The position numbers were made by a program, and so were the translations under genes. This document shows, piece by piece, positions 1 to 10,510 of a stretch of 64,000 nt of DNA. Location of the stretch: NCBI RefSeq assembly GCF_016802725.1, contig NC_052666.1, forward strand, positions 8,901,375 through 8,965,374, given 5' to 3'. Source of the DNA: Solenopsis invicta. Lineage: Eukaryota; Arthropoda; Insecta; Hymenoptera; Formicidae. The notes beneath the pieces are model-generated. The model was given only the letters and a program-made list of their open reading frames with translations. It had not been told where the DNA came from and did not search any database. The stretch's first letter is position 1, and every line of letters begins with the position of its first letter.

Positions 1-130
1 GGCTGGCATAGTAAGTTTTTCAATTAACACAGAGATAGTACCAGTTGCAGAAAAAAAAAGGTTTTTAGGTGCGCGCACATACACTTGGTGCCTTTTCTTA
101 CCTTTTTTTTTGAAACGGTAATTTTGTACT
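1..130. repeat. Edge of a dispersed hairpin-repeat family (GTACTGAT end)
   Basis: The stretch reads from a 'tagtaccagttg' segment through a 'ccttttcttaccttttttttt' tract to a GTACTGAT end. The same order of motifs recurs at 53680-53930 and, in part, at 57370-57690 and inside the 1-kb terminal repeats of the 2444-7962 element. It is a fragment of a noncoding repeat family, cut by the window edge. Confidence 0.5.
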
Positions 131-339
131 GATTATTCTTAACCGTGCGGAAAACGGATTAAAGGATTGTTTGCACCGGAATTGCCGTGACGGAATGGTC
201 AGTTGCGTTAGGTGACAACTACTATTCACGTTAAATGAAGGTGCATGACATGATTGATTGAATATAGCTAATATAATATAATAGCGAACGCCTCTCTGTG
301 TCGAAAATATGTACTGGACAAGAAAATCTTGGCGACGAT

Positions 340-600
340 GACGTTTCTTAAATGTAAAAATTGAGATTTGGACTTTGCGTTGCGATATCTCCGTTCGTAG
401 GGCACGGGGAGGAAAAATAAAAACCCTTTTATTATACAAGTCGGGGCCAAGCTATCGTTTGAGACTACTCAGAACTTGATCGGTTCAGCCGTTACTGAGA
501 TCTGATAATCTCGCATGCTTGGAACTCGCTGACTCACGTAAAAGAGGGTCGGTCTGCGACTCGCTTCTCCTACACAGGCGCGAGTCGCGACCGCGCTTCT
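340..600. repeat. Dispersed noncoding repeat, second copy at 23640-23930
   Basis: The segment around 'gcgatatctccgttcgtagg' through 'gagactactcagaacttgatcgg' and 'gatctgataatctcg' recurs in the same order and orientation at 23640-23930 with scattered substitutions. No coding sense was found in either copy. The family is unknown to me. Confidence 0.6.
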
Positions 601-619
601 AGGTACCGTTTATCATATA

Positions 620-960
620 CGTTGAATTTGTAATAAAATAAGCTTTATTTTGCTTATAAAAAAAATAAAAATTTTGAATAAGGTATGTAAGTGGTGGGGA
701 AAAGTATTACAAAATTTTTTTGTAATTTTTTTTCTGCTCTTATAAATTACTCTTCAAGCCATTCAACTTTTATTTAAAACTTTTTTCTATCTCTTATAGT
801 TTCGACGGTATACGCTTCAAAAGAAAAAAACCTCTTTTCTTTAAAGGGGTGTTTCACCCCCTTAAAGTGCGTATGGGCACGTGTAAAAAAATACGTGTCC
901 CTTATTTTTATTTGTACTACAACATATTAAAAACTTATTTTAATTTGAGGCGGACATTTC
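620..960. repeat. Dispersed noncoding repeat, inverted copy at 33930-34225
   Basis: The run 'aataagctttattttgctta' followed by 'cttcaagccattcaac', 'cgacggtatacgc' and 'gggacacgta'-like blocks matches the reverse complement of 33930-34225. It is AT-rich with homopolymer tracts and no ORF. The rest of 960-2434 is AT-rich sequence in which I recognise no gene. Confidence 0.6.
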
Positions 961-2443
961 CGTTAGTTTCCTTGTTAGTAGTTGTTAAAAGCCCTTGTTA
1001 ATTAGTTCTTATGTCCATTACCATCAATGTAGATTAACTTTGATCTCAGTTTAATTTACGCTATATCTATCTAATTTTAAAAAGTAGTAAAAGATAAAAA
1101 GTTAGTTAAACCAAGATTAAAGTCAATTTGTATTGATGGAAATGGACATTAGTCAAACTGATGCATTGAGGGTTAGTTTCACATCCTCCGGTTAATTTAA
1201 CCGATTGGTTAAGTGTGATTTGTTATCCGTGATTTGTTACTTCTGGTCAATTCTACTTAACGACAAAATTAATTAGTCAATTTCGATAAAAAGAACCGAT
1301 TAAGTTAACCGAAGGTTGTGAAACTGGACCCCAATCGAGCATTATTAAATGTATTAATTTGGTACAATTTCCAATAGACAGTGTCGGTATTAGTACAAAA
1401 TACAGTAAAACTTTTAGTTTACGTTACATACACTATAGATTTTTAGTAGTTGCAGTAAATTTCGGAATGCATTCAAAACTGATCAATTACAATCATTTCA
1501 TTATTCAGAGAAATACATATGATTGGCAGTTTTATCCCACATAACATGGAATAGTCTATATATATGTACTTTTTCTCCATAATGTGAAAATAATGTCCTA
1601 TATAGAATGTACATACATTTCGTATACATAATTTGAATATACATTATAGTACGTAATATGTATATCCATTAATGTATTTACATTAAATATTTTTTATTCT
1701 TTGTATTGATACACTAAAGATGACTCCAAAACGAGTCAAAACGTTCGTTTGAGTGATTTTGTTATTTCAAGATAAATAAGTAATTATATGAACATTATTA
1801 ATTTTGATTTCACACCTATATCCGCGCTGATTCTCATTAGTTTTATTAATTGTTTTGAATTTCGAGAGTCCTGAGATATTGTATATAATATATTTGTTTT
1901 AATATTATTGACTGCCAAAATGAGTCTATGAATGAAGAAACCTCGATTTATATTTCAATAAGCAAACAATTTTTTTTAACGTTTTTTAATGTTTTTTTAA
2001 TAAAAAATTTTTTTATTAACTTATTTTTTTTTATTTAATTTAATTATTGTATTATATTATATTGACATATTTCTTTGCATTCTTATTCAAACAAATAACA
2101 GAAAAGTTATTCCAGATGCTATTCCCCATTTGTTAAAATCATTTAAAAAAATATAATTATATATATATTTATATAAATAATATACTTTAATTGTACATGG
2201 TTTATCTTTTTAATAATATATATTCATCTAATCTATTAGTTATATATACATATTAGTATAAAGTATTCTCAGATCATCACGAGGGATTCAGGTCGCAGCA
2301 GTCGTAGAAGTCAAGCATCGTCCACCGCGGTCACAACTAGGAAGGTGGCCGCTTGGGAATTTTTGAGAGAAAATTCCCGAAATTTTTTTTTACAAAAAAT
2401 ATGTTTTTAAATGTTACAAGAATATTTTTTTGCTCATTGGAAT

Positions 2444-3483
2444 AGCTGGTTGAAGTTTGCAACGTTCCTAGAGCGATTTTAAAAAAATAATTTGTCGCTG
2501 TTCTCTCGACATAGAGAGAAGGCTATGAACTCTAGAAAGAATGTAGAAAAGAAGCGGGCTCGATACAGTTTGTGGAAGACACTCTTACAAGCCAAAAGCC
2601 ACTCACAAATATACATAAAAAATTCTAGACACCGCAAAAATGAATTGTCGCTTTTCTCCTTTCTCTGAGAAAAAGTTATAAGCCCTAGAAAGAATGTAGA
2701 ACAGAAGCGGGCTTGATACAATTTGCGGAAGACACCCTTACAAGCCAAAAACCACCTTCAAACACACTTAAAAAATTTTAAACACCGTAAAAATGAATTG
2801 TCGCTTTTCTCCTTTCTCTGAGAGAAGGTTATGAGCCTTAGAAAGAAGGTAGAAAAAAAGCGGACCCGATATAGGTTGCGGAAGACACCCTTACGAGCCA
2901 AAAACCACCCTCAAACTTAAAAAATTCTAAACACCGTACAAATGAATTGTCGCTTTTCTCCTTTCTCTGAGAGAAGGTTATAAGCTCTAAAAAGAATGTA
3001 GATAAAAAACGGACCCGATACAGATTGCGGAAGACACTCTTTCAAGCCAAACAATTTTAGAAAGATACATTTACGCTGGATTATTTTTTTAAATATTTAT
3101 TTTTAAATAAATACAGCAGTTATTTCAACGAGTAATATATTCTTCTTATAATTAACGCAGTTTAAAGATTTCGTACATTTTTTTGGAAAATTTTTAGGTT
3201 TGATTAAATTTAAGGTATTTTTTTTTAAGTAAATACCACTTAAATTGAAATAGGAAGATTTTTCAATAATAATACAAAGATAGTAGACTTAGATTGTGTA
3301 GAAATTAAAGAGAGTACCACATGGATTAGAATAGGAAAATTTTTTAATGAGGATGCAATGTTAGTACCACTTGGGTTTTGTAGAAAGAAATGAAGATTTA
3401 AGTGTTACACACCCAGCCTTTTTTTACCTTTTTTTGAAAAGCTAATTAATTTCTTTGGTATTATTTGTAGAAATATATATGTA
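2444..3483. repeat. Left ~1.04-kb terminal inverted repeat with 150-bp minisatellite
   Basis: This arm is the reverse complement of 6925-7962. It contains about three tandem units of 149-152 bp, each carrying 'gaattgtcgcttttctcc', a block ending in an 'agcgggctcgata' motif and 'gaagacacccttac'. The inner 400 bp carry the 'taccacttgggttttgtag' segment shared with repeats at 53680-53930 and 57370-57690. Confidence 0.85.
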
Positions 3484-4782
3484 CTCGTACGTTTTATTTG
3501 CAAAAAGTGACAAAAAGTTTTTAAAAATATACTTATTGCATTAGTATCGTGTACTGCAGAAATCATTTCAGCTATAGGAAAAATTGTACCATTTTTATTT
3601 ATTACCATTGCATAATATAGAATGCGTTTGCATTTAATATCTTTTGGTTTACGGACAATAGTACCAGTAGCATCGAAATGAATTATAATATCATTTTTAT
3701 CCAATATGTTAATTTGTTCTTCTGTAAACATATATACATGGAATGGCAAACCCGTATTTCGTATATATAGATCATTAGATTGTTGATCTACGATATATTT
3801 TTGAAATAAGTCAGACAAATCATATGAAGAAAGATATAAATAGTTTTTCTTATTCTCTTCCGATTTTGCTTTTTGATATGTACTAAGTTTACGCAAGTCC
3901 TCAAAATATCCATCTTGAGCAAGCTCGGAGTTCGTATTTTTCTACAGTTTTTAATTGCAACATTCGAGGGGACATATAATTCATTTTTTTAATTTGGCCT
4001 GATCTCGCGTTGTACCTCTTAAAGTTAAAAAAATTGGACGTCCTTTGTGTGTTATTTCTGTACATTTTGTACTGGAAACAAATATATCAATTATAGCGCT
4101 ATTTAAATCGGTAATATCAAATTTAAATTGTTGTACATGACTGCTGTATCTACACTTTGCATATGCTGTTAAAAAATTAGTATTACGTCGTATTCCGCCA
4201 TAAAACTTTAATGGACATGGAAAATTTAATAAATGTACCATATTGTTTTGGATCGTTTCTCGTATATAATCTTTGTCAATAATTCCATGTTCATCAAAAA
4301 CATTATTGCGTTCAATATTAAATTGTCCTTGCAAAATACAAAATTTTTTTCCTATTTTTCGCTTTTGATTTCGTTTTTTCTGGAATAAATTCAACGGAAT
4401 TATCACTATTATTGTCATTTACATTATTATCAATGCAACTTACATTATTATCACTTGCGCTATTTGTTTTATTTTTAGACTGTATGTTTTCACACAATGT
4501 TTAGATATTATTTTCATGAAATAGCAATTTAGGCGATTTTATAGTACGTCGTTGCGGCGTAATAAAATTATCGCAAGACGATTCGCTATGAACTTCCTAT
4601 AATGTTTTATTATTTTCTTCATGTAACACAAAGTCCGTTTTCAGAATTGTATCGCTGCACTGAGATTGTAAAATATCTTCTACGATATTTCGTATGTTTT
4701 GAATATTATTATTCCAGATTTTTTTGTAAGTTAAATATTTTTTACGATCAAATTTTCGTTTCTGTTTTTGAAATATCTGCAA
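3405..4782 (-). pseudogene. Broken DDE-type transposase-like gene of the long-TIR element
   Basis: Three successive minus-strand open segments (4782-4597, 4418-3981, 3896-3405) read as one eroded protein. The last has a short motif IIIHFDATGTIV followed by IFPIAEMIS, which resembles the first catalytic-Asp strand of RNase H-fold transposases. The frame then runs straight into the left inverted repeat, so the C-terminal half with the remaining catalytic residues is missing. The middle segment is basic and cysteine-poor. I cannot place it in a named family with certainty; MULE is suggested by the 9-bp target duplication, and KDZ or CMC are alternatives. Stops and frame changes between segments could be introns or lesions. 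Confidence 0.45.
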
Positions 4783-5695
4783 AAAAGGAATTTATATTTA
4801 TAGCATAAATATCATTTTAAGATTGCAGTGTTTTTAAAATAAAACTGATATTAAAGAAGATATTAAACTGATATTAAAATCATTATACTTTTATTTTTTC
4901 TGATAGCATTTTCTTTGAGATTGCATTCGTGTAGTGTTTCTATACAAATAATATTAAAATGTGCACTATTTTTATACTAATTTTAACATTGCTTTTATGG
5001 AAACATTGCTCAAGTGCAATCGCAAAAAAAACGCTATAAAACGCTCTTCAATTCTAAGCCGGATCGTAACCGATAACCGAAATGTAATCATTATTTTAAC
5101 CGGCCTAAAACCGAAATCGAAATCGAAATATTATGCAGGCTAATTTTTGAAACCAAAATTCAAATCCAAAATTGAATCAAAAACACTGGAAAAATATTTT
5201 TGATTCAGTTATAGTTGTGGTCCGGGTCCCTTTCTAGTCAAATATTTTAGAGAAGATACTTACTAATTCGCAAACAGAACCTTTCCCACAAAAATCAAAA
5301 TTCACATCTTGGATGGATTTTACTATTTTGCATAATAATGCAGCCAATTTTTTTATTTCTGTGCATTTCAAATTTTCAAAGTTATCCATATTATTCATAT
5401 GATATGCACAAAGATCTTGACTTGGACCAAATAAATGCAGGATCGTCGTCCGCTACACGTTTATACTTAGAGATTTTCCGAGCTTTCGTCCTGATTGGCA
5501 AATCTTTTCGAGTAGGGATTCATCCGGGATTGGCAAATCTAACTCTACCGATCCCGAAATCGACAAATAACCGCGAAGCGGCTAGGACAAATGGTCGCCG
5601 CGTTCAAGATCACGGACGCCGCTATCGCTCGATCATAGCCGCTTCCGGCTTAGCATTTTCGCGGCTGCGGCATTGACGCCGCGGCGTCTGATTAT

Positions 5696-6175
5696 GTGCG
5701 TCCGGACGCACAGAGTTCGGACAAAAAACAAGCGATCGCAGCGTTTAAAAAGTACTTGAAAGAAACTTCTTTGCTAGATAAGTCTAATAAAAATAGATGT
5801 AATCGAAGATGGCGCGAAGTAATATGTAATAAGAGGCCTTTCCAGAACGATACTTTTAATTGTGGCGTGTATGTAATATATTATCTAGAATGTATAATAC
5901 GCGAGAAATCTTTTGATGAAAACTTTAATCCTGTACAATATCGAACAACTATTGCTGAAACCTTATTAACGTCATCTAGATGTATGAAAGAAATTTGTCA
6001 GTATTGTTTCAGCGATTGTAAAATACCTCTAGTAATGTGTAATACTTGTCGTCGTTGGGCGCATTAATTGTGTTTGAAAAAAAATTTAGTGATACAACAA
6101 ATTGGGACGATCCAAGTATAAAATACAGATGTGCATTATGTATAAAAGGTTTCCGACCGTGGATGAGATATAAAA
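5696..6175 (+). pseudogene. Ulp1-like cysteine protease C-terminus plus PHD-type zinc finger
   Basis: The frame carries PFQNDTFNCGVYVIYYLE, matching the Gln-x-x-x-x-x-x-Cys active-site strand of Ulp1/SENP (peptidase C48) enzymes. It is followed by CQYCFSDC, MCNTC and WAH, then downstream RCALC in another frame: a C4HC3 PHD-type finger. A stop codon falls inside the finger just after its His (about 6064), and the distal CxxC lies one frame over, so the gene is broken. The N-terminal part with the catalytic His and Asp is not recognisable; upstream sequence (5340-5690) is GC-rich and unrelated. Ulp1 domains are carried as accessory proteases by several eukaryotic DNA transposons, which fits the setting. 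Confidence 0.7.
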
Positions 6176-6286
6176 GATAAGATTACATAAAATAATGTAA
6201 TCTGATAAAAATGTATTTTATATATCTTTTCTTCGCATAAAAACATTTTTCATTATTATTATACTTTTTCTTCCTTCTTCTTTAAT

Positions 6287-6575
6287 AGGCTAGGCCTGTT
6301 CTCTCTTTGTTCCCAGGGTGCAAAGCATATCATATCCTTTCCTTTCCAATTCCTCGTCTTTTGTCTTGCATGTGTTGTCATCGATGAGTGTTGTCTCTCT
6401 TATTCCGAGGCAAAGTTTCGGTTGTATGAGCGGTTATGGGTTCTACCCTGGGTAGGGTGCTAACCTAACCTAATCCAGGAACCTTCCTTCTTTATCCGGG
6501 CTTGGGACCGGCTACATGTTCGCTGAGCTACTCATTCCACCCAGCAAATCTAGTAGAGTTATTATTATTATACAT
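6287..6575 (+). mobile_element. Probable 3' end of a non-LTR retrotransposon or SINE with ATT tail
   Basis: A moderately GC-rich 260-bp block ('cccagggtgcaaagcatatc' to 'cccagcaaatctagtagag') sits abruptly in AT-rich DNA and ends in ATTATTATT followed by ATT/ACATTT repeats. A short-repeat 3' tail is typical of R1/I-like non-LTR elements and SINEs. No reverse transcriptase is visible, so this is a 5'-truncated copy at best. Confidence 0.35.
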
Positions 6576-6868
6576 TTATTATTATACATTTACTATTATA
6601 TATTTACTATTATACATTATATCATTATACATTGTTTTTATTTATTTTAAATAATACTCAAAATAATAAGTTGTTAACCAAAACGTGAAGTTTGCAGGTT
6701 TTTATTTTCTTTTATTATTCATCAAAAATTATGAAAAATGTTTAACTTTGTTGCAATCAACTATTACATTAATTCAAAAATACTTCGCACTACAAGAAGT
6801 GTATACAAAATTTTGGGTATTTATTTTTATTTTATTTTAACGACATTGTAATTACACGTTTAAAATTA

Positions 6869-6871
<3 letters not shown>

Positions 6872-6928
<57 letters not shown>

Positions 6929-6942
6929 TATATATATATATT
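6872..6942. repeat. (TA)n/(CA)n microsatellite
   Basis: About 70 bp of TA repeats with a short CACACACA interruption abut the inner edge of the right inverted repeat. The left inner edge has only a short 'aaatatatatgta' remnant at the matching place, so the array expanded on one side. Confidence 0.9.
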
Positions 6943-7962
6943 TCTACAAATAATACCAAAGAAATTAATTAGCTTTTCAAAAAAGGCTGGATGTGTAACA
7001 CTAAAATCTTCATTTCTTTCTACAAAACTCAAGTAGTATTAACTTTGCATCCTCATTAAAAAATTTTCCTATTCTAATCCATGTGGTACTCTCTTTAATT
7101 TCTACACAATCTAAGTGGTCTACTATCTTTGTATTATTATTGAAAAATCTTCCTATTTCAATTTAAGTGGTATTTACTTAAAAAAAAAATACCTTAAATT
7201 TAATCAAACCTAAAAATTTTCCAAAAAAATGTACAAAATCTTTAAACTGCGTTAATTATAAGAAGAATATATTGCTCGTTGAAATAACTGCTGTATTTAT
7301 TTAAAAATAAATATTTAAAAAAATAATCCAGCGTAAATGTATCTTTCTAAAATTTTTTGGCTTGAAAGAGTGTCTTCCGAAACCTGTATCGGGTCCGTTT
7401 TTTTTCTACATTCTTTCTAGGGCTCATAACCTTCTCTCAGAGAAAGGAGAAAAGCGACAATTCATTTGTACGGTATTTTGAATTTTTTAAGTTTGAGGGT
7501 GGTTTTTTGCTCGTAATGGTGTCTTCCGCTATCTGCATCGGGTCCGCTTTTTTTCTACCTTCTTTCTAAGGCTCATAACCTTCTCTCAGAAAAAGGAGAA
7601 AAGCGACAATTCACTTTGCGGTGTCTAGAATTTTTTAAATGTGTTTGTGGGTGGTTTCCGGCTCGTAAGGGTGTCTTCCGCAACCTGTATCGAGCCCGCT
7701 TCTGTTCTACATTCTTTCTAGGGCTTATAACTTTTTCTCAGAGAAAGGAGAAAAGCGACAATTCATTTTTGCGATGTCTAGAATTTTTTATGTATGTTTG
7801 AGAGTGGTTTCCGGCTCGTAAGGGTGTCTTGCGCAAACTGTATCGAGCCCGCTTTTTTTCTACATTCTTTCTATGCTTCATAGCCTTCTCTCTGTGACAG
7901 GAAAACAGCGACAAATTATTTTTAAAAAATCGCTCCATGAACGTTCCAAACTTCAACCAGCT
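6925..7962. repeat. Right ~1.04-kb terminal inverted repeat with 150-bp minisatellite
   Basis: Inverted counterpart of 2444-3483. Tandem units are marked by 'aaagcgac' at about 7451, 7600 and 7752 (spacing 149 and 152 bp). The arms keep the same number of units but differ by point changes and short gaps. Confidence 0.85.
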
Positions 7963-8038
7963 CATTGGAATTATGTAGTGTAATATTTATGCAAATTTGT
8001 ATATGGTTATACGTACAAGGTATATAATGTTTTTTTTA

Positions 8039-8044
8039 TGTATA

Positions 8045-8094
<50 letters not shown>
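8039..8094. repeat. (TA)n microsatellite
   Basis: A 50-bp TA array with two TG interruptions between the long-TIR element and the mariner. Confidence 0.9.
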
Positions 8095-8097
<3 letters not shown>

Positions 8098-8123
8098 AGT
8101 AAGAATATCATATCCTATGTATA

Positions 8124-9440
8124 CATGGTGCGTTCCATAAGTAATGCGACCAAATTCATAAAAAACTATTTATTGAATATATTTGTACCAATGGTTAGAA
8201 ATCTTCAAAATAGCACCCTCCCGCATCGATACATTTTTGGAGGCGATGCTTCCAGGCCTGGAAGGCATCCTGAAAGGCCTTCTCCGGGATGTCCTTTAGA
8301 GCCGATGTCACATGTGCCTGGATGTTTGTAATTGTGCCCCAATGTTTTCCTTTCAGGCCTTGTTTTAAACGAGGAAACAAAAAAAAGTCTGCGGGTGCCA
8401 GGTCGGGACTGTAGGGAGGCTGGGAAACCAATGGGGTGTGGGTCTTGGCCAGGAAATCGTTGACAACGAAGGCGCTGTGGCTTGGCGCGTTGTCATGATG
8501 CAGCTTCCACGCGTTCTTGATGTCGCTTCGGCAACGTGTGACCCTTTTTTTCAATTTTTTTAGCACTTCCAAGTAGAAAGCTGCGTTCACAGTGGTCCCT
8601 GTAGGTACGAATTCATGGTGAACAATGCCTCTGACGTCAAAGAAGACAATGAGCATGGTTTTGATTCTGGATTTGCTCATGCGTGCCTTCTTGGGGCGGG
8701 GCGACGATGGAGTGTGCCACTCTGAACTCTGTCTTTTTGTCTCCGGGTCGTACTCAAAAATCCACGACTCATCACCGGTGATAACTGAGTTTAAAAAATT
8801 AGGATCATTTTCACACATTTCCAAGAGTTCTTGGCATCGAAGCACTCGCATGTTCTTTTGTTCGTCGGTCAACACTTTAGGGACCAGTTTGGCGCACACC
8901 TTTTTCATGTTTAAATCGTCGGTTACAATACGAAAAACTGTTGTTTTCGTAATGTTAAGAGTTTCTGCTATCAATTGAAGGCTCAACCGTCTGTCAAAAT
9001 TTAAACAATCACGCACACGCGTCACATTTTCGTCAATTCGGGAGGTTGATGGACGTCCAATGCGGGGTTCGTCGGTGACTTCCTCTCGGCCCTCCTTGAA
9101 CGATTTGTGCCATCGGAAAACTTGTGATTTTGACAAGCAATCACTCCCAAAGGCCTGCTGAATTAATGGCAACGTTTCGGTGGCGGACTTTCCAAGTTTA
9201 ACGCAGAATTTGATAGCGTAACGTTGCTCCACAGTACGATCCATCGCGCCGTGTTACGTTAACCTCAAACGCGGTTCACGGGAATGCACGTCCTGACTCT
9301 CCTGCTGCTCGGAAGCGACCGAGACCGGGCGCATTTTGAAGCTAACACTCCCCTCCACCTTTCCCAACAGGTTAGAACACGCTGCGGTGTATCGTCGCGT
9401 CAGGAAAAAATTGGTCGCATTACTTATGGAACGCACCATG
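8124..9440 (-). mobile_element. Complete mariner element (1,317 bp) with TA target duplication
   Basis: The ends are perfect inverted repeats over about 30 bp (CATGGTGCGTTCCATAAGT at the left, its reverse complement at 9422-9440). They are flanked on both sides by TA, the obligatory target of Tc1/mariner elements. One uninterrupted transposase frame fills the interior with about 70 bp to one terminus and 200 bp to the other. Intact repeats plus an intact frame suggest a recent arrival and possible activity. Confidence 0.93.
8195..9244 (-). CDS. Mariner transposase, apparently intact (349 aa)
   Basis: The protein cuts and pastes the mariner by binding its terminal repeats and catalysing DNA cleavage and joining in the nucleus. 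The first 110 residues form the paired-like double helix-turn-helix (SKSQVFRWHKSFKEGRE, then TKTTVFRIV). The catalytic DD34D triad is all present: Asp in TGDESWIFEYD, Asp in HHDNAPSH, and the last Asp in DLAPADFFLFP, with 34 residues between the second and third. The WVPHEL-type linker is represented by LVPKVLTDEQK. Length is normal for the family (about 345-350 aa), and the start is the first ATG after the terminal repeat. No stop or frameshift is seen. Confidence 0.95.
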   Translation of the reverse strand: MDRTVEQRYAIKFCVKLGKSATETLPLIQQAFGSDCLSKSQVFRWHKSFKEGREEVTDEPRIGRPSTSRIDENVTRVRDCLNFDRRLSLQLIAETLNITKTTVFRIVTDDLNMKKVCAKLVPKVLTDEQKNMRVLRCQELLEMCENDPNFLNSVITGDESWIFEYDPETKRQSSEWHTPSSPRPKKARMSKSRIKTMLIVFFDVRGIVHHEFVPTGTTVNAAFYLEVLKKLKKRVTRCRSDIKNAWKLHHDNAPSHSAFVVNDFLAKTHTPLVSQPPYSPDLAPADFFLFPRLKQGLKGKHWGTITNIQAHVTSALKDIPEKAFQDAFQAWKHRLQKCIDAGGCYFEDF

Positions 9441-9719
9441 TATATTAGGTGTTAAACTTAATTCCTTCCGTTTTTTCGTCTGTAAAATCGATTTGTTTTG
9501 AAGGGAAGATGAATGACTACCTTAATCAAAGTAGTTTCCTTCATTTTCAACTTTTTTCCATCTCTCCGGCAACAGGGGCAATCCTTTGACGGTAGAACGC
9601 GATGTCTTTCGAGGCGAACCATTCATCCTCTCATTCTTAGACTTCCTTGTAGAGAAGTGTGTGTCCGTAAGTGTGTGTTGCATCGATCGGAAGAGATGGT
9701 AATCCGACCCCAGGGAGAA

Positions 9720-10012
9720 ATGATAAGTCGGATTGACGTCGAATTGACGTCATTTTGACGGTCAAAATGAGATCAAATTTGACGTCGACATCGACGTTAA
9801 AATGTTCAAATTTCGATGCCATTTGCATGTCAATATCAATGTGTATAAAACATTTAATAAATGTGATATTAACATCCTTTCGGTAATAGTCAACGAGAAA
9901 TGACCTATATATCGTCAAATCGATATCAAAATGAAATCGACGTCAAATTGATATCAATTTGACGTCGAAATACTTTCGACGTCAAATTGACATCAATTTA
10001 ACGTCGTTTCCA
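9720..10012. repeat. Degenerate GACGTC-rich palindromic repeat
   Basis: The sextamer GACGTC and variants (TTGACGTCGA, TTGATATCAA, TCGACGTC) recur at short intervals on both halves of a 290-bp stretch, including one exact TGACGTCA (9745-9752). No ORF fits. The rest of 9441-10510 is AT-rich with no recognised feature. Confidence 0.5.
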
Positions 10013-10510
10013 TTATCATTTCCCAAGAATCGTTTAATGGACTGAAAGGATGGAAAAAATTATACCAGAAGTTAAAATTTTCATTAAAAATACATTTTAT
10101 TATAAAATATAGTATAAATAAAATTATAAATGTGAAATGCTCTATTAATAAAATGCAATTATATTGTATATTAAAGTATTCGTGGCGCCATATGTTTCAT
10201 TGAATTTCAATAGTTATTTGAAAAACTTTTTTTTTAAATAATAAAAATAACTAAAATCTTATTACTTAATTTAACAAATAATAAAATTTAACTTGTATAA
10301 CACAAGTTGTTATAGCGTTATAAAATCTAACAAACTACCAATAATATAATTTTTTGCAAATTGCACATGAAACAAAATACAAACTACCAATAATATAATA
10401 TGTCACAAATTGCACAAAAACGGTGGTAATAGTAACCCTTTTTAGATAACAGTGATATTTTAGTGACATGTAAAAAAAAGTAACAAAAAGTGACTAAATA
10501 GCAGCGCTGC

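Larger units (their letters stand above)
2444..7962. mobile_element. Mutator/foldback-like DNA transposon with ~1-kb TIRs and 9-bp TSD
   Basis: Both termini read AGCTGGTTGAAG (right end as reverse complement). They are flanked by an exact 9-bp direct repeat CATTGGAAT at 2435-2443 and 7963-7971. The inverted repeats are about 1.04 kb each (2444-3483 and about 6925-7962). A 9-bp duplication and very long inverted repeats carrying internal tandem repeats are typical of Mutator-like (MULE/Phantom) and foldback elements. The interior holds a minus-strand transposase-like gene (3405-4782) and a plus-strand Ulp1/PHD gene (5696-6175), both disabled, plus a probable 3' end of a non-LTR element. The element is probably non-autonomous now. 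Superfamily assignment is inferred from TSD and TIR only. Confidence 0.8.

Noticed and set aside
6287..6575. tRNA-derived SINE with box A/B promoter
   Set aside because: No convincing box A and box B pair could be placed at the 5' end; kept only as a possible non-LTR 3' end.
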